Assembly (NCBI RefSeq): GCF_015209595.1
Contig: NZ_JADEYS010000007.1
Coordinates: 124,001-188,000, forward strand
DNA: 64,000 bases
Source: Pontibacterium sinense
GTDB taxonomy: Bacteria; Pseudomonadota; Gammaproteobacteria; Pseudomonadales; Balneatricaceae
Direction: 5' to 3'
Part shown: positions 1-8,235 of the stretch, piece by piece
Layout: every line of letters begins with the position of its first letter
How positions within the stretch are numbered: the stretch's first letter is position 1
Position numbers and translations under genes: made by a program
The notes under the pieces: generated by a model
What the model was told of the DNA's origin: nothing
The model's input: the letters and a program-made list of their open reading frames with translations, nothing else
The model's database searches: none

Positions 1-1
1 C

Positions 2-223
2 AATAAAACCGATCTGCTGCCGTATCTGGATTTTGATGTGGAGCGTTGTATCGACTATGCCCGTCAGGTGAATCCTGATATTCAGGTGCTACAGCTTTCA
101 GCCCGTTCTGGTGAGGGAATGGACGGCTGGATCGAGTGGCTGGAGAGCCGCCGTAAACATATGATCCAGAGCCGTATCGATACACTCCAGTCTGAAATCG
201 ACCAGTTCCACGCATTGCTATGA
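2..223 (+). CDS. hypB: HypB, C-terminal end (hydrogenase Ni-insertion GTPase), cut by window edge
   Basis: Open from the first base, so only the last 73 codons are present. HypB is the cytoplasmic GTPase that delivers nickel to the large subunit precursor of NiFe hydrogenases. The fragment begins with the guanine-specificity motif NKTD and continues with the SARSGEGMDGW segment typical of the end of the G domain. Its stop overlaps the start of the next gene as ATGA, showing tight translational coupling with the regulator downstream. The hypC, hypD and hypE genes on the same strand confirm the assignment. The nickel-binding N-terminus lies outside the window. Confidence 0.9.
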   Translation, partial: NKTDLLPYLDFDVERCIDYARQVNPDIQVLQLSARSGEGMDGWIEWLESRRKHMIQSRIDTLQSEIDQFHALL

Positions 224-1701
224 TGGATTTCGAGAACCGCCCCACCGTGCTTTGCGTTGATGACGAGATACGTTCGTTGGAAACGCTTGAGCGTACGCTG
301 GATGAAGAGTTCGACGTGCTCACGGCCAGCAGTGCCGACGAAGCGATGGCGCTGCTGGAGCACAATGAGGTGCAGGCGATCCTCTGTGATCAGCGAATGC
401 CGGATAAAACCGGCGTAGCCTTCCTCACCGAGGTGCGCGAACGCTGGCCGCAAATTGCCCGACTGATTCTGTCCGGCTACACCGATTCGGAAGACATTAT
501 CAAAGGGCTGAATGAAGCCGGTATTCTGCAATACATCACCAAACCCTGGCACCCGGATAATCTGCTGTTGATCATGCGTGGAGCCTGCCGCTTGTGTGAA
601 CTGCAGAACGAAAATGAGCTGCTGGCGATGGAGATGCGCCTGACTGAAGGTCAGGCCGAGCAGAACATCTCACAGAAGAAACAACGCTTACAGCAGGCGT
701 TTCAGCTGGATGAGATCCGTCGTCATCCCGATAGCCCGTTAAACGCTATCTGTAATCAGGCGGGTAAAATCGCGCCTTACGATGTGTCGGTGCTGGTCAC
801 CGGACCTTCGGGTGCAGGTAAAGAGCTGTTCGCGCGTGCGCTGCACTACAACAGTCTGCGGGTGGATAAACCGTTTGTGGTGGAAAACTGCGGTGCGATG
901 CCGGATGAGTTGTTGGCGTCTGAGCTGTTTGGTCACAAAAAAGGCTCCTTTACCGGTGCGATTAACGATCACGAAGGGCTGTTCGAACAGGCTAACGGTG
1001 GCACCATTTTCCTCGATGAAATTGGCGAGATCAGTCCCGCTTTTCAGGTGAAACTGCTGCGTGTTTTGCAGGAACGTGAAGTCCGGCGCATTGGTGAACA
1101 TCAACGGCGTAAGGTGAATGTGCGGATTGTGGCCTCTACCAATCGTGACCTTGAAGAGGAGGTGCGTGCCGGACGTTTTCGTCAGGATCTTTACTTCCGG
1201 CTGGCTGAAGTGACACTGGAATTGCCCTCCTTGGACCGCCGTACGGTGGATATTCCGGTACTTGCCAAAGGTTTCCTCGACAATGCGATGCAGGATTTCG
1301 ATAAGCCGGTGAAGGGTTTCAGCGATGAAGCGCTGGATTGTATGAGTCGCTACTGCTGGCCGGGCAATGTACGTGAGTTGCAGAACGAAGTGCGCCGTAT
1401 GCTGGTGCTGGCCGAAGATGAATGGCTGACTGCCGATCTGCTCAGTCCGCGTGTCTTGCGCGCAGCACCGATTGAAGAAGCAGAAGAAACCGAAATACTC
1501 GCAGGTCTTGAAGGTACGCTGAAAGAGCGGGTTGAGACACTCGAAAAACGTATCCTGCGAGAGACCCTGATTCGCCACCGCTGGAACAAAAGCCGTGCCT
1601 CCAAAGAGCTGGGTTTATCCCGCGTGGGGTTGCGTTCAAAACTGGAACGCTATGCCCTGGAGCAGAGCGGATCAGCCATCGCCCCCGAGCAGAAACAGTA
1701 A
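220..1701 (+). CDS. hoxA: HoxA/HupR-type NtrC-family response regulator of hydrogenase genes
   Basis: 493 aa with three parts. A receiver domain (about 1-125) has the acidic pair VDDE, the phospho-acceptor Asp in CDQRMPD near residue 57, and TKPW as the conserved Lys. A sigma54-type AAA+ domain (about 165-400) has Walker A GPSGAGKE and Walker B GGTIFLDE. A C-terminal Fis-type helix-turn-helix ends with SRASKELGLSRVGLRSKL. Its position between hypB and hypC points to control of hydrogenase synthesis, as known for HoxA/HupR proteins. The sigma54-contact loop reads GSFTGA rather than GAFTGA. The partner histidine kinase is not in the window. An NtrC-family regulator is certain; the exact target is inferred from context. 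Confidence 0.85.
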   Translation: MMDFENRPTVLCVDDEIRSLETLERTLDEEFDVLTASSADEAMALLEHNEVQAILCDQRMPDKTGVAFLTEVRERWPQIARLILSGYTDSEDIIKGLNEAGILQYITKPWHPDNLLLIMRGACRLCELQNENELLAMEMRLTEGQAEQNISQKKQRLQQAFQLDEIRRHPDSPLNAICNQAGKIAPYDVSVLVTGPSGAGKELFARALHYNSLRVDKPFVVENCGAMPDELLASELFGHKKGSFTGAINDHEGLFEQANGGTIFLDEIGEISPAFQVKLLRVLQEREVRRIGEHQRRKVNVRIVASTNRDLEEEVRAGRFRQDLYFRLAEVTLELPSLDRRTVDIPVLAKGFLDNAMQDFDKPVKGFSDEALDCMSRYCWPGNVRELQNEVRRMLVLAEDEWLTADLLSPRVLRAAPIEEAEETEILAGLEGTLKERVETLEKRILRETLIRHRWNKSRASKELGLSRVGLRSKLERYALEQSGSAIAPEQKQ

Positions 1702-1719
1702 CCGGAGATAGAAGTCACT

Positions 1720-2001
1720 ATGTGTTTAGGAATTCCCGGACAGATCGTTGAGATCAAAGACGCCGATGAAGGTGTTGCGATGGTTAATGTCTCCGGTGTA
1801 AAGCGAGAAGTTAATCTGGGCTGTGTGTTGCCGGAAGACGGCAATCTCGATGCATTAATGGGTCGCTGGACGCTGGTGCATGTGGGGTTTGCCATGAGCC
1901 TGATCGACGAAGAGGAAGCGCGGAAAACGCTGGAAATTCTGGCCGAACTGGGTGAGCTGCAAGAAGAGCTGGATGCGATGCAGAATACCGAGGTCGACTG
2001 A
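1720..2001 (+). CDS. hypC: HypC, hydrogenase maturation chaperone
   Basis: 93 aa, the usual HypC length, starting MCLGIPGQ. Cys2 is the residue that binds the Fe(CN)2CO unit and the hydrogenase large subunit in this family. HypC works with HypD to assemble and pass on the iron fragment of the NiFe centre. It is preceded by CCGGAGATAG, a good ribosome binding site, and lies 18 bases after the regulator stop and 14 before the SIS-domain gene, so it belongs to the same operon. Confidence 0.95.
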   Translation: MCLGIPGQIVEIKDADEGVAMVNVSGVKREVNLGCVLPEDGNLDALMGRWTLVHVGFAMSLIDEEEARKTLEILAELGELQEELDAMQNTEVD

Positions 2002-2015
2002 GCGAGGGCTTTGAC

Positions 2016-2723
2016 ATGTCTGATAAGAACGATGCGAATAATATGCTCGGTGCGCTGTATCCCTTTATGGGCAGTGAGCAGGGCGATAAGCCGGATACCC
2101 GCGATAAATCGGCTGAGTTGCTGGATTCCATCCGTCTGAAAACCGAAGAAAGTATCGCCGCCAAGCAAGCCTTTTTTGCCAAGTACAACACAGTACTGGC
2201 TGATATTGCCGCGGCAATCGCCGAGTCCTACCGTCAGGGAGGGCGTTTGATCACCGCCGGTAACGGTGGCTCATCTTGTGACTCAGCTCACCTGGCGCTC
2301 GAGTTTATGCATCCGGTGACGGCGGGGCGTCCTGCGTTGCCTGCGATCAACCTGAGTCAGGACAATGCCATGTTAACGGCGATCTCCAATGACATCGGAT
2401 TTCAGCATGTGTTGCCCCGCCAATTATTGGCCTTGGCAAAACCCGAAGATGTGTTAGTGGTGTTTTCCACCAGTGGGAACTCCGCCAACATCACCGCTGC
2501 CTGTGAAAAAGCGAAGCAGCTGGGGCTGACAGTGGTGGCGTTTTCGGGGGGCGACGGTGGTGAGCTGGCAACTCATAAAGCGGTGGATCATTGTCTGATT
2601 GTCGAAACCGACAGTGTGCATCGCATTCAGGAGTGCCATCTGGTGAGTTACCACATCCTGTGGGATCTGGTGCATACCCTGCTGGCGGACGAACGCGGCT
2701 TTATCGGTGAGCACGGCCGGTGA
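2016..2723 (+). CDS. SIS-domain phosphosugar isomerase, GmhA-like, inside the hyp operon
   Basis: 235 aa. The central SIS fold has the phosphate-binding stretch TAGNGGSSCDSAHLALEF, where typical GmhA has a GNGGSAADAQH-like motif, then VVFSTSGNSANI and the C-terminal histidine region RIQECHLVSYHILW. GmhA converts sedoheptulose 7-phosphate to heptose phosphate for lipopolysaccharide. Here it sits between hypC and hypD, so a hydrogenase-linked role is possible. The N-terminus is about 40 residues longer than E. coli GmhA and polar. Family is clear; substrate and reason for the location are unknown. Confidence 0.75.
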   Translation: MSDKNDANNMLGALYPFMGSEQGDKPDTRDKSAELLDSIRLKTEESIAAKQAFFAKYNTVLADIAAAIAESYRQGGRLITAGNGGSSCDSAHLALEFMHPVTAGRPALPAINLSQDNAMLTAISNDIGFQHVLPRQLLALAKPEDVLVVFSTSGNSANITAACEKAKQLGLTVVAFSGGDGGELATHKAVDHCLIVETDSVHRIQECHLVSYHILWDLVHTLLADERGFIGEHGR

Positions 2724-2738
2724 TCCCCAGAGCATGAA

Positions 2739-2817
2739 CGTAGGTTGGCCATCACGTAGTGATGCCCAACAAATAGTATTGAAAGTGTGGGCTTTGCTTT
2801 GCAAAGACCAACCTACG
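2739..2817. repeat. Palindromic intergenic element with terminal inverted repeats
   Basis: CGTAGGTTGG at 2739-2748 is exactly repeated inverted (CCAACCTACG) at 2808-2817. Inside are two further hairpins: 2744-2755 with 2759-2770 (one mismatch, 3-base loop) and 2789-2797 with 2801-2809 (one mismatch, 3-base loop). The build resembles REP/BIME-type elements found between genes of gammaproteobacterial operons. I find only one copy in this window, so its repetitive nature is an inference. Confidence 0.55.
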
Positions 2818-2861
2818 GGGTGTGAGGCCCTGAATAACAACATCTCTGTGAGCAAAGACAG

Positions 2862-3989
2862 ATGAAATTTGTAGACGAATTCCGTGATCCGGATATGGCG
2901 AAAGTGATTCTCGAACGTATCCATACATTGGTTGATGAGATCCCGCAGGCACAGGATCGGCCGTTACAGATTATGGAGGTGTGCGGTGGTCATACCCACT
3001 CTATCTTCCGTTACGGTCTCGAAGAGCTGCTGCCCGATAAAATCGAGCTGGTGCACGGTCCGGGTTGTCCGGTCTGTGTATTGCCGATGGGTCGCGTGGA
3101 TGATTGCGTGGCGATTGCTGAACATCCCGATGTGATCTTCACCACCTTTGGTGATGCGATGCGGGTGCCGGGTTCGAAGAAAAGTCTGCAACAAGCAAAA
3201 GCGGAAGGCTGTGATATCCGGATGGTGTATTCACCGATGGATGCGCTGCTGTTGGCCCGCAAACACCCGGATAAGAAAGTGGTGTTCTTCGGGCTGGGGT
3301 TTGAAACCACCATGCCCAGTACCGCGTTGACGCTGAAACAGGCAGAGAAGGAGGGGATCAACAACTTCTATCTGTTCTGTAATCACATCACCATCATCCC
3401 GACTATCAAGGCGATTCTGGATTCGCCGGATATGTATATCGATGGTTTCTTGGGACCGGGTCACGTGAGCATGGTAATTGGTCAGGCACCCTATGAATTT
3501 ATCTCAGCCCAATACCAGCGTCCGCTGATCATCTCCGGTTTTGAACCGTTGGATGTATTGCAGTCTCTGCTGATGGTGCTGGAACAATTAAAAGCTGGCG
3601 AAGCCAGGATTGAAAACCAGTACAAACGCATCGTACCTGATGGCGGCAACATGCAAGCGTTGAAGGCGGTGTCTGACGTATTCGAACTGCGCGAGTTCTT
3701 TGAATGGCGAGGTTTAGGTTCGATTGACCACTCCGGCGTACGTATCCGCGATGCGTATGCGCAGTACGATGCCGAGCGCGCCTTCGCATTGCCGAACCTG
3801 AAAATTGCCGATCCTAAATCCTGCCAGTGCGGTGAAGTGCTGAAAGGGGTGATTAAACCCTGGCAGTGCAAAGTCTTTGGCAAGCAATGTACTCCGGAAA
3901 CCCCGATGGGCGCGCTGATGGTGTCCACCGAAGGGGCCTGCTCCGCGTACTACAGCTACGGCAAAATTGACGCCCGTAATATCGCCTGA
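2862..3989 (+). CDS. hypD: HypD, Fe-S scaffold for hydrogenase Fe(CN)2CO assembly
   Basis: 375 aa, typical length. It shows the family signatures EVCGGHTHSIFRYG, HGPGCPVCVLP and GLGFETT, and a C-terminal cysteine set in SCQCGEVLKG, CKVFGKQCTP and EGACSAY that holds the 4Fe-4S cluster. HypD accepts cyanide from HypE and, with HypC, builds the iron ligand set. It follows the palindromic element and precedes hypE by 19 bases. Most likely one transcript with the upstream hyp genes, though the 140-base gap could hold a processing or termination site. Confidence 0.96.
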   Translation: MKFVDEFRDPDMAKVILERIHTLVDEIPQAQDRPLQIMEVCGGHTHSIFRYGLEELLPDKIELVHGPGCPVCVLPMGRVDDCVAIAEHPDVIFTTFGDAMRVPGSKKSLQQAKAEGCDIRMVYSPMDALLLARKHPDKKVVFFGLGFETTMPSTALTLKQAEKEGINNFYLFCNHITIIPTIKAILDSPDMYIDGFLGPGHVSMVIGQAPYEFISAQYQRPLIISGFEPLDVLQSLLMVLEQLKAGEARIENQYKRIVPDGGNMQALKAVSDVFELREFFEWRGLGSIDHSGVRIRDAYAQYDAERAFALPNLKIADPKSCQCGEVLKGVIKPWQCKVFGKQCTPETPMGALMVSTEGACSAYYSYGKIDARNIA

Positions 3990-4008
3990 TTCCTGAAGAG
4001 TAGATGTA

Positions 4009-5058
4009 ATGACAAAACCGCAACGACGTACATTGAAAGCTTCCACTATCACCATGGCCCACGGTGCGGGTGGTAAAGCGATGCGTGATCTGATTGAAGA
4101 TGTGTTTGTGGGCACGTTTGACAACGAGAATCTCAATAAACTGGAAGATCAGGCGCGCTTTGAGCTGGCTGAATTGCAGGCTCAAGGTCAGAAACTGGCG
4201 TTTACGACTGACAGTTATGTGGTCGATCCTGTGGAGTTCTGTGGCGGTGATATCGGCACGCTCGCGGTGAATGGCACTGTGAATGATCTGGCAGTATCGG
4301 GTGCTATTCCTAAGTACCTCTCCTGCGGCATGATTCTTGAGGAAGGTCTGGAAGTTAGTTTGTTGCGTCGTATCGTAGCCTCTATGCGTCAGGCGGCTGA
4401 TGAAGCTGGCGTCACCATCGTAACCGGTGATACAAAGGTGGTGCCCAAGGGTAAGGGTGACAAGATCTTTATCAATACGACGGGTATTGGCGTGATCGCT
4501 GAAGGCGTCAATATCTCGGCAGAAAACTGCAAGCCGGGCGATAAAGTGATCGTCAACGGTTTTGTCGGTGATCACGGTGCGGCCATCCTGAACGCCCGTG
4601 GTGATCTGGCGCTTGACGTGGAGTTAGCCACCGACTGCCAGCCCTTGCATGGTTTGATGCAGGCGATGCTGGAAGTGTGTCCGGAACTGCATGCGGTGCG
4701 TGACGCCTCCCGTGGCGGGGTAGCAACCGTGCTGAATGAATTTGCAGAATCGTCCGAAGTGTCGATCCGTCTGTTCGAAAACAAAATTCCGGTACGCGAC
4801 GAAGTCCGTGGTGTCTGTGAAATTCTCGGCTTGGATGCGCTTTACTTCGCCAACGAAGGCAAACTGGTGGTCGTTGTTCCAGCTGAAAAAACGGACGCGG
4901 TGCTCGAAGTGATGAAAGCGCATCCCGCTGGACAAGGTTCGGCCATTATCGGTGAGGTGCTGGAGGGTTATGCCGGGCGTGTGCTGGTACAGACTGGCTT
5001 CGGTGGCGAACGCATTCTCGATATGCTGGTGGGCGAACAACTACCGCGTATCTGCTGA
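4009..5058 (+). CDS. hypE: HypE, carbamoyl dehydratase making the hydrogenase cyanide ligand
   Basis: 349 aa, of the PurM/ThiL-like ATP-binding fold. MAHGAGGKAMRDLI near residue 13 and FTTDSYVV near residue 65 match HypE. It ends in PRIC, the conserved C-terminal tail whose last Cys carries the carbamoyl group that is dehydrated to thiocyanate. The substrate is supplied by HypF, which is not in the window. Last gene of the hyp run on this strand. Confidence 0.97.
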   Translation: MTKPQRRTLKASTITMAHGAGGKAMRDLIEDVFVGTFDNENLNKLEDQARFELAELQAQGQKLAFTTDSYVVDPVEFCGGDIGTLAVNGTVNDLAVSGAIPKYLSCGMILEEGLEVSLLRRIVASMRQAADEAGVTIVTGDTKVVPKGKGDKIFINTTGIGVIAEGVNISAENCKPGDKVIVNGFVGDHGAAILNARGDLALDVELATDCQPLHGLMQAMLEVCPELHAVRDASRGGVATVLNEFAESSEVSIRLFENKIPVRDEVRGVCEILGLDALYFANEGKLVVVVPAEKTDAVLEVMKAHPAGQGSAIIGEVLEGYAGRVLVQTGFGGERILDMLVGEQLPRIC

Positions 5059-5360
5059 TACAGGTGGTTCTTCGCTCGTATCCCTATTTTTCTATCGGAC
5101 TTTTCTGTCCGGTTCAAGGTCCGCTGCCCCCGGAGGCAAACCTTCTGGCAGTCGGCTCTGCGTAGCTGCAGGAGCCGGGGGCGGCACTTCTATTGGTTTC
5201 TACTCACCTCAAACGTTAAACCAGCTCCGATCTGACGTCTGACATACCTGATCGACCGTTAGCTTTTGAGGCTGGAGTGAAGAATCTGTAGCAGAGGTAC
5301 TAATCGCTCATGCAGAGATGTGTGTGGGTGTTTTAGGGCGGAGGGCTTAAGCGGAGGGAT
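5059..5360. other. Intergenic stretch with GC-rich hairpins after hypE
   Basis: No credible gene. A small hairpin CGGAC/GTCCG lies at 5096-5111. A larger one pairs GCCCCCGG (5126-5133) with CCGGGGGC (5175-5182), eight perfect G-C pairs around a 41-base loop. An alternative internal fold uses GGCTC with GAGCC around the loop at 5154-5176. There is no T-run after either, so they are not standard terminators. This may be the 3' end of the hyp transcript or a small structured RNA. Confidence 0.35.
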
Positions 5361-5387
5361 AAAAAAAGTCGGGCTAAGGGGCCCGAC
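5361..5387 (-). terminator. Intrinsic terminator of hupE
   Basis: Read on the minus strand, GTCGGGC pairs with GCCCGAC (5381-5387 and 5368-5374) around a 6-base loop and is followed by seven T (5361-5367). It lies about 80 bases after the hupE stop. Confidence 0.9.
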
Positions 5388-5467
5388 CAAGGAGTGGGTG
5401 ACAAAGCGTCAGAAATGCACCCTGCGTCAGAGGCTTAACCTTGGGGACCTGAGCAGGGTCAGAGTGA

Positions 5468-6043
5468 TCAGGCTGCCAGCAATGTGGCGCCTGCAGCAGC
5501 GATTGCCAGACCAGCCAATTTGGCCAGTGCTGGCAGTTGGGTTTTTACGGTGTTTGCTGCCATACCACCGCAAAGGTGAAGCATCAGGCTAGAGCCGAGG
5601 AAGCCTGCTGCGAACAAGGTCATTGAGGAAGTCGCCGCTTCAGCGCCATGGGCGTAGCCGTGGAACAGTGCGAATCCACCGCTCAGGCCCAGCGCAACAG
5701 CTGTAGGCAGACGTGCCGCTGTGGCAATCAGCAGGCCGAGCATGAGTACCGAGGTGGCAATGCCCGCTTCAACAATGGGCAGGTTAAATGCAGTCTGTCC
5801 CAGCATAAAGCCCGCTATCAGTACCAGCATGAATACCATTGGGATCTGGAGACGTAGCTTGTTTTTCTGCATGGCTGCCCAGAACCCAACCGCCAGCATC
5901 GCCAACAGGTGATCGACACCAACCAGCGGGTGAACCAAACCGCTTAGCAGGCTGCTGTGTTCAGCAACAGATGCGGTATGGGCAAACGCGGGGGTGGAGG
6001 AGAGTGCCAGCAGGGAGGCAGCGGTGGCTACTTTTAGCTTCAT
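5468..6043 (-). CDS. hupE: HupE/UreJ-family nickel (or cobalt) permease
   Basis: 191 aa. A signal-like N-terminus ends near TPAFAHT; His22 after the cut site is typical of HupE. The membrane part carries the family motifs HPLVGVDHLLAM (about 38-49) and FHGYAHGAE, with about six hydrophobic segments. HupE proteins import nickel, in some cases cobalt, and are often linked to hydrogenase or urease genes. Convergent to hypE, with its own terminator, so it is a separate unit. I looked for a cobalamin riboswitch upstream and saw none, which favours nickel. Confidence 0.88.
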   Translation of the reverse strand: MKLKVATAASLLALSSTPAFAHTASVAEHSSLLSGLVHPLVGVDHLLAMLAVGFWAAMQKNKLRLQIPMVFMLVLIAGFMLGQTAFNLPIVEAGIATSVLMLGLLIATAARLPTAVALGLSGGFALFHGYAHGAEAATSSMTLFAAGFLGSSLMLHLCGGMAANTVKTQLPALAKLAGLAIAAAGATLLAA

Positions 6044-6614
6044 ATCGGTCTACCTTTTTATTTTGGTATTCGTTCAGCACTTAACGCGGGTGAAGGTTAA
6101 ATGCTTTTATAGATGAAATATTGATAGCAAGCTTGATGCCAGAAATTCAGGTAGCGGTGAGGGGTATGCGCAAGCGCTTATCAGTCGGGGCTTTGCGGCG
6201 AATACAGATACCGCGATACTTGTACGTGACGTGAGCTGCAACGGTATTAGTGGAAAGTGATTTACCACTTCAGCAGCAAACTGAACGTTCAGCTTTGTAT
6301 GCGTTTGGGTGTAGGTGTTGCGAGGCGTTCCGGTGACGGTGAGAGGAAAAGTAGGGTTGATCTGAATCTCTGGATGAAAGTGTTTCATATTGCACTGAAA
6401 AGTTAATAAGTTGCGGCTAAAAAGCGCTAACTTTCTAATCTTTGAGCGGCTAAAATTTTCTTTGTGTTTGCAGCGTTCTGCTCTACAATTCGCCCATCAA
6501 AAATAGTGTTTTTATGCCGTGATTAAAGAGCCTTTTGAACTCGCTCCAAAGTCTATAGCTGAGCAGGTTCACAGGTTTCTAACGCATTGATTTTAGTACT
6601 GGAGAGCACCCGAG
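6044..6614. other. Divergent intergenic region between hupE and speD
   Basis: 570 bases with no gene I accept. A 93-codon minus-strand frame (6107-6388) has no family look and no ribosome binding site. The part near speD is AT-richer and holds a candidate promoter; the hupE-proximal part has an AAAAGG ribosome binding site before hupE. No riboswitch was recognised. Confidence 0.4.
6462..6489 (+). promoter_or_regulatory. Candidate sigma70 promoter of speD
   Basis: TTGTGT (6462-6467), 16 bases, TACAAT (6484-6489). It predicts a leader of about 120 bases before the TTG start of speD. Found by eye only. Confidence 0.4.
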
Positions 6615-7430
6615 TTGGCATCAAACGGTAAAATTAAACTGCAGGGCTTTAATAACCTGACTAAAAGCCTGAGCTTCTGTATTTATGATGTTTGCTACGC
6701 AAAAACTGCGGAGCAAAAAGCAGAGTACATCGAGTATATCGATGAGCAGTACAACGCTGACCGTCTGACAGAAATTCTGACAGAGGTATGTGACATTATT
6801 GGCGCTAACGTGCTGAACGTAGCGCGTCAGGATTACGAGCCGCAAGGGGCCAGTGTCACCATTTTGGTCGCTGAAGAGCCGATTAAAGATGCGGAGAATG
6901 TTGACCAGACTGAGAAGCCGGGTCCGCTGCCTGATTCCGTGGTAGCACACCTGGATAAAAGCCATATCTGTGTGCATACCTACCCGGAAGCACATCCGGA
7001 TAATGGTATCTGTACCTTCCGTGCGGATATTGAAGTCTCCACGTGCGGGATTATTTCTCCGCTGAAAGCCCTGAATTACCTGATCCATAAACTGGAATCC
7101 GATATCGTCACCATCGATTATCGCGTGCGTGGTTTTACCCGTGACGTCGACGGTGTGAAACATTACATCGATCACGATATCAACTCCATCCAGAACTTCA
7201 TTAGTGATGATATTTGTGATCTGTACAGCATGGTGGACGTGAACGTTTATCAGGAGAATATCTTCCACACGAAAATGATGCTGAACGATTACGATCTGGA
7301 TCAGTACCTGTTTGGCGCGACCAAGGAAGATCTGACCGGAAAAGAGGTCAAAGAGATCACAGATCGTCTGTTCAAGGAGATGCGTGAAATATTCTACGGC
7401 CGGAATCAGCCGGACATGCCTGCCGGTTAA
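6615..7430 (+). CDS. speD: S-adenosylmethionine decarboxylase proenzyme, E. coli type
   Basis: 271 aa, very close in sequence to E. coli SpeD along its length. It makes decarboxylated AdoMet, the aminopropyl donor for spermidine. The precursor cuts itself between Lys115 and Ser116 in [14 protein letters not shown], turning Ser116 into the pyruvoyl cofactor. [11 protein letters not shown] and NSIQNF are also conserved. The start is TTG at 6615, preceded by GGAG at 6601-6604; no in-frame ATG lies close enough to keep the conserved N-terminus. Followed by a strong terminator, so it is a single-gene unit; no speE is seen next to it. Confidence 0.96.
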   Translation: MASNGKIKLQGFNNLTKSLSFCIYDVCYAKTAEQKAEYIEYIDEQYNADRLTEILTEVCDIIGANVLNVARQDYEPQGASVTILVAEEPIKDAENVDQTEKPGPLPDSVVAHLDKSHICVHTYPEAHPDNGICTFRADIEVSTCGIISPLKALNYLIHKLESDIVTIDYRVRGFTRDVDGVKHYIDHDINSIQNFISDDICDLYSMVDVNVYQENIFHTKMMLNDYDLDQYLFGATKEDLTGKEVKEITDRLFKEMREIFYGRNQPDMPAG

Positions 7431-7454
7431 GCCTTCTTGTCCAGGACAATAAAA

Positions 7455-7480
7455 AAACGCGGCTCTGTCCGCGTTTTTTT
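7455..7480 (+). terminator. Terminator of speD
   Basis: AAACGCGG and CCGCGTTT pair around CTCTGT and run into seven T (7474-7480). The A-run before it makes it possibly bidirectional. Confidence 0.92.
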
Positions 7481-7543
7481 ATGCCTGCTTTTTGACGTTA
7501 GCTCCTAAACTTGTAGGTAATACTGCAACACGCGGGGTGAATC

Positions 7544-7765
7544 ATGTTTCTGAAAGAGCGTAAATATGGCCATTTGATTGAAGTGGTAGAGCTAACGGAT
7601 CTGTTTGATCCTTATCAATCACGGCTGATAGGACGTTGCCATTACGGTGAGGAGTTGCAGGAAGCGGAACAGTACGCGAAACAAGAGCTGTCATTTCCGT
7701 CAGGTGAAGATCTGCCGAAATGCTGGATTGATCCTCACTATCGGGATCATGAACTGGTGCGCTGA
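7544..7765 (+). CDS. Small conserved protein of unknown function (73 aa)
   Basis: 73 aa, acidic, no membrane segment or signal peptide. It resembles a short family found in pseudomonads and relatives, recognisable by an N-terminal MFLKERK, central GEE(L/M)Q and a C-terminal FPSGEDLPKCW..P.YR pattern. Some databases label members acetyltransferase, but a protein this short cannot hold a GNAT domain, so I give no function. It has a GGGGTG ribosome binding site and stands alone between the speD terminator and the convergent DUF4399 gene. Confidence 0.65.
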   Translation: MFLKERKYGHLIEVVELTDLFDPYQSRLIGRCHYGEELQEAEQYAKQELSFPSGEDLPKCWIDPHYRDHELVR

Positions 7766-7807
7766 TTGCTCAGCGCGTTCCAGCTCAGCGCATACTTTTA
7801 TGGCTGG

Positions 7808-8221
7808 TTACTTCACCTCTATGGTTATCGGGTCCGATACCACCGGTGGGTTATGTGGTTTATGCAGGTGATCCCCCAAAATCAGTTGCAGGGTATGTTT
7901 TCCGGGCGACAGGGTGAGGGTGGTTTCGGTTTGGCCTCCGCCAAAGTGTTTTACCTCGGCCCCCAAGGGTTGATCGAGTGGCGGCAGTGATTCCATATCG
8001 ATCAATAGATGGTGATGTCCGGTGTTTTCTTTCTCTATCCCTGCGGGTGATACGCCCATTCCTTTGAGGCCAAATATCACGGTAAACGTTGTAGAGACGG
8101 TTTCCCCGTTGCTAGGTGACACGATATAGGCTTTGGCAGCACTGTGGCCGTCGGCCAGTGCGGCGGCAGAGATTAAGCCACTTAGAACAAGTGTTATGCT
8201 GTTCGCAATCAGTCTGTTCAT
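7808..8221 (-). CDS. DUF4399 secreted/periplasmic protein
   Basis: 137 aa. A signal peptide (about 1-23) ends ALADGH. The mature part has the DUF4399 core: SPSNGETV, a FGLKGMGVSPAG segment, GHHHLLID (residues about 68-75) and LQLILGDHLHKPHNPPV near the end. The histidine clusters suggest metal binding, but the family function is not established. It lies 14 bases after the RHH-like gene and is probably cotranscribed with it. Confidence 0.75.
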   Translation of the reverse strand: MNRLIANSITLVLSGLISAAALADGHSAAKAYIVSPSNGETVSTTFTVIFGLKGMGVSPAGIEKENTGHHHLLIDMESLPPLDQPLGAEVKHFGGGQTETTLTLSPGKHTLQLILGDHLHKPHNPPVVSDPITIEVK

Positions 8222-8235
8222 AGGGTCTTCCAGTT

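Noticed and set aside
739-1578. 279-codon open frame on the minus strand inside the hydrogenase regulator
   Set aside because: Shadow of the AAA+ domain coding sequence; no ribosome binding site or family look.
6044-6250. Cobalamin riboswitch upstream of hupE
   Set aside because: HupE relatives that import cobalt often have one, but I could not find the conserved B12-box type sequence on the minus strand.
6107-6388. 93-codon minus-strand frame between hupE and speD
   Set aside because: No ribosome binding site, low-complexity Thr/Pro composition, no recognisable family; treated as non-coding.
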